This document shows, one piece after another, positions 15,664 through 17,699 of a stretch of 17,699 nt of DNA. The DNA is from an uncultured Sphingobacteriia bacterium (GTDB taxonomy: Bacteria > Bacteroidota > Bacteroidia > Chitinophagales > Chitinophagaceae): contig CAMFKK010000011.1 of NCBI GenBank assembly GCA_945957225.1, positions 1 to 17,699 on the forward strand, in the 5' to 3' direction. Position 1 is the stretch's first letter. Every line of letters begins with the position of its first letter. Both the position numbers and the translations under genes were made by a program. The notes under the pieces are model-generated. The model was given only the letters and a program-made list of their open reading frames with translations, was not told the DNA's origin and made no database searches.

Positions 15664-16344
15664 TTAGGCTTCCACTAAGTCTTTTTTAAATTCATTAATT
15701 TCTTCTAACATAAAAGCTGCCTGTTCCAAGTTTTTGTATTCAATTCCAAGGGATAGAAATTTTTTTAACCAAGGTTTGTGGGCATTCTCTGGTTTGATTT
15801 GAAAGAACAACCAAATAGTCAATGCCGTAAAAAACAAGAAGATGGGAAAACTAATTAACCAGAATTTGATGTCATGACTATTGATCCAATTAGGAGACCA
15901 GAACCAAGTGCAATGAAAAGGTAATTGTAAAATAATGATTCGAAGCATTTGTATGGTACTAAGCTTTAACCTAGAAATCTTTGTTTGGGTATCTAACACA
16001 TTGTCTTCGTATTTAATACTGAGTAGTATGGTTAAATGCCAAGTATAGGTGACCATTGCTAATAGGGTGAATAGCATGATCATGCTCAATGAGATACTGA
16101 AATAGGGATTTTTCCAACCAACTGCAACAACTAAAACGCCTAGAAATCCCACCCAGAGAAATCCTAATAGAAGGGCAAATATTTTGATACCAATAACGGG
16201 TCTCAAACTGGAACGCGCTTTTTGACCCTGTTGGTTTTCAAAGCATTTGAGGTTTAATTGCCATGATTGCATATTTAATAGTTGTGCTTTATTCAAAGCT
16301 TGTTGGTATTGCGTTAATAGCTTGTCTAATTCTATACTTTCCAT
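15664..16344 (-). CDS. Four-TM membrane protein next to ECF sigma factor, unknown family
   Basis: A 226-residue integral membrane protein I do not recognise. Residues 1-48 form a soluble, Gln/Leu-rich helical segment (LDKLLTQYQQALNKAQLL) probably in the cytosol. Membrane segments lie at about 53-76, 84-110, 130-148 and 160-182, followed by a soluble C-terminal tail of about 40 residues. There is no signal peptide and no His-Cys zinc anti-sigma motif. Its ATG lies two bases past the stop codon of the sigma factor gene, so translation is probably coupled. That placement is where anti-sigma factors are usually encoded, and the N-terminal helix could bind the sigma factor. This role rests on position only. 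Confidence 0.75.
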   Translation of the reverse strand: MESIELDKLLTQYQQALNKAQLLNMQSWQLNLKCFENQQGQKARSSLRPVIGIKIFALLLGFLWVGFLGVLVVAVGWKNPYFSISLSMIMLFTLLAMVTYTWHLTILLSIKYEDNVLDTQTKISRLKLSTIQMLRIIILQLPFHCTWFWSPNWINSHDIKFWLISFPIFLFFTALTIWLFFQIKPENAHKPWLKKFLSLGIEYKNLEQAAFMLEEINEFKKDLVEA

Positions 16345-16346
16345 AA

Positions 16347-16850
16347 CTATACTATTTTAGAAAATGATTGTTTTAGTTTTTCTTTAATCCTACTGATTTT
16401 GGTAGCCACGTTGGTTTCAGTGATACCCAAAATCAGGGCAATTTCTAGATAAGGTCTTCCTTCAAGGTAGAGCAGCATGAGTGTTCTGTCCAATTCTTTT
16501 AATTGGATAATCAACTGATGTAATTGAGTTAGTTTTTCTTCTTTTTCAATCCAATTATCATTCTCGCTAGCAACTTGAATCACTTGTTCGTCTAAGGACT
16601 CTGGCGTCAATAAGCTTTTTTCTTTCCTATAGTTTGAGATAGCAACATTTAGGGCAACACGATACATCCAAGTACTAAATGGAAATTTTGAATCCCAGCT
16701 ATTCAGGGATTTCCAGAGCTGTATTAATATTTCTTGTGCAAGATCTTCTCTTTTGGATGGGTCTTTACAATAGTTATTACAAACAGCATAAAGAATGCCT
16801 TTATTGGTTTCAATTAAATTGGTAAATGCTATGGAATCTGTTTGGTTCAT
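16347..16850 (-). CDS. ECF-type RNA polymerase sigma factor
   Basis: A 167-residue sigma-70 family factor with the two domains typical of ECF sigmas. Sigma-2 spans about 10-76, with DLAQEILIQLW (36-46) for core binding and FSTWMYRVALN (58-68) in the -10 recognition region. Sigma-4 spans about 107-160, with the helix-turn-helix YLEIALILGITETNVATKI (134-152). It directs RNA polymerase to a dedicated promoter set. It is followed within two bases by a four-TM protein that may control it. The ATG at 16850 gives the normal ECF length. Target genes cannot be deduced from this window. Confidence 0.93.
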   Translation of the reverse strand: MNQTDSIAFTNLIETNKGILYAVCNNYCKDPSKREDLAQEILIQLWKSLNSWDSKFPFSTWMYRVALNVAISNYRKEKSLLTPESLDEQVIQVASENDNWIEKEEKLTQLHQLIIQLKELDRTLMLLYLEGRPYLEIALILGITETNVATKISRIKEKLKQSFSKIV

Positions 16851-16909
16851 GTGATTACTTACCTATTAATCGCAAGAAAGCTATTAAAATCACATAAAGC
16901 CCCGATTTT

Positions 16910-17699
16910 TTATAAAAAACGTAATAATCTTTTCTCGGGGTGATTCATTTTATAAGAGGAATACCATTTGCAAAGTGGATACATGATTAAAATGACCAAA
17001 ATCCAGACTAGATAAACTATGCCCAAAGGCCAGCCAGATGTGGTAGCTGGTCTGCCAAATTGAAAATTTCCAAAGGGCAAATCATTCCATTGATATCCTT
17101 GAGAAAATAACATACCAAACATGATGGGGTGAATGATATACCAATGTATGATATAAAAGAACAAGGGTACTTTGCCATAGACGATTAAAAATTTGGAGGC
17201 AATATTCTGAATCCCTTCTGTAAAGCTTAATAGGAAAAAAAGTCCACTAAGCGTCATTAAACTATACAATAAAGAAGGTGGATACTTACTGGTATTAAGA
17301 AATGATAAAATAGTTTTTACAAAATTATCCTGCTTTGCCCATGGCGATGGGTCCCCATAAATATTGATACCTCTCAAGACAATAAAACCAATTAATGCTG
17401 TGATTCCGTATTGCATGAATTTTTTTCTTCTTGCACCAGATTCTAATTCAAAAATTTTTCCCAAACCAAAACCCAATAATAAAATCCCTAGCCAGGGGAT
17501 TAAGGGATAACCAATAAAAAATGTCAAGTGTTCCGACAAGGGAAACATGGATGGTACAAAAAGAGGAGAAACTGATTTAACCCAAATGCTTTGACTTCCT
17601 TGAAATAGCCATTCTAGCAAATTGTGTACACTTATAATGCAAATACCAATAGCCATTATTTTTTTGGGAGACACTGTAAGTAAAGCTGCTAGTATAATC
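16910..17699 (-). CDS. DUF1624-type multi-TM protein, N-terminus cut by window edge
   Basis: The frame stays open from the GTG at 17674 to the window end (adding ILAALLT before VSPKK), so the gene starts outside the window and only its C-terminal 260 or so residues are present. It has about seven hydrophobic helices. The blocks VSPKKIMAIGICIISVHNLLE, LNTSKYPPSLLYSLMTLSG and VPLFFYIIHWYIIHP match DUF1624 membrane proteins, which are related to the heparan-alpha-glucosaminide N-acetyltransferase/YeiB acyltransferase group. The His in HWYIIHP and the KYPPSLL loop are characteristic. Relatives are thought to transfer acyl groups across the membrane, but most Bacteroidota members are uncharacterised. 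It ends 59 bases from the sigma factor start on the same strand. Confidence 0.8.
   Translation of the reverse strand, partial: IILAALLTVSPKKIMAIGICIISVHNLLEWLFQGSQSIWVKSVSPLFVPSMFPLSEHLTFFIGYPLIPWLGILLLGFGLGKIFELESGARRKKFMQYGITALIGFIVLRGINIYGDPSPWAKQDNFVKTILSFLNTSKYPPSLLYSLMTLSGLFFLLSFTEGIQNIASKFLIVYGKVPLFFYIIHWYIIHPIMFGMLFSQGYQWNDLPFGNFQFGRPATTSGWPLGIVYLVWILVILIMYPLCKWYSSYKMNHPEKRLLRFL

Noticed and set aside
16851..16893. GTGATT/AATCAC inverted repeat upstream of the sigma factor as an autoregulatory operator
   Set aside because: Six-base arms 31 bases apart are expected by chance; no recognisable sigma-dependent promoter pair was found.
16899..16940. CCCCGA/TCGGGG inverted repeat around the end of the DUF1624 gene
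   Set aside because: The six-base arms are 29 bases apart and the sequence beyond them has no U-tract in the direction of transcription. The inner TTTTTTATAAAAAA palindrome could be chance in AT-rich DNA.

Overview
The window looks like one end of a contig from a Bacteroidota genome. The base composition is AT-rich. Genes lack obvious Shine-Dalgarno sequences, many signal peptides end in '...AQ', and the gene content is typical of the phylum (DUF1080 and Gfo/Idh/MocA sugar genes, an ABC permease fused to an M1 peptidase, a DUF1624 membrane protein). The style suggests Chitinophagaceae, but that is an inference and no marker gene here settles it. Bases 1-47 are not genomic: they are an Illumina Nextera adapter preceded by an i5 index and a P5 remnant, so real sequence begins at about base 48.

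Layout. 146-1360 (+) is an alanine dehydrogenase-family enzyme. Tail to tail with it, one base away, is an octaheme c-type cytochrome with HEAT-like and TPR repeats (3602-1362, -). Next come a small exported beta-barrel-like protein (3736-4287, +) and a TlpA/ResA-type thioredoxin (4346-4927, +). After these lie a heptamer tandem repeat and a perfect 36-bp palindrome that should terminate transcription on both strands.

5040-9940 is a carbohydrate module. Four genes read leftward: apbE (8978), a SUMF1-like protein (7946), a Gfo/Idh/MocA oxidoreductase with a Tat signal (6976) and a DUF1080 3-keto-glycoside hydrolase (5642). A divergent TIM-barrel isomerase with its own Tat signal starts at 9020. 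All five products carry export signals. The simplest reading is a periplasmic pathway that oxidises a sugar at C3 and cleaves or rearranges the keto-sugar. The presence of a flavin transferase (ApbE) and a Cys-less SUMF1 protein is unexplained.

10017-14570 (+) is an ABC ATPase followed by a 1215-residue fusion of two ABC-2-type permease halves with a C-terminal M1-like metallopeptidase. The peptidase keeps HExxH but lacks the GxMEN exopeptidase motif. It ends in a strong bidirectional terminator shared with the convergent lpxD (15609-14611, -). The right end holds an ECF sigma factor gene (16850-16347, -) nearly abutting a four-TM protein of unknown family (16344-15664, -), and a DUF1624-type membrane protein cut by the window edge (16910-17699, -).

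The most distinctive items are the all-exported keto-sugar cluster with ApbE, the permease-peptidase fusion with altered active-site motifs, the octaheme-HEAT-TPR lipoprotein, and the sigma factor/unknown membrane protein pair. I saw no tRNA, rRNA, CRISPR array, insertion sequence or phage gene.
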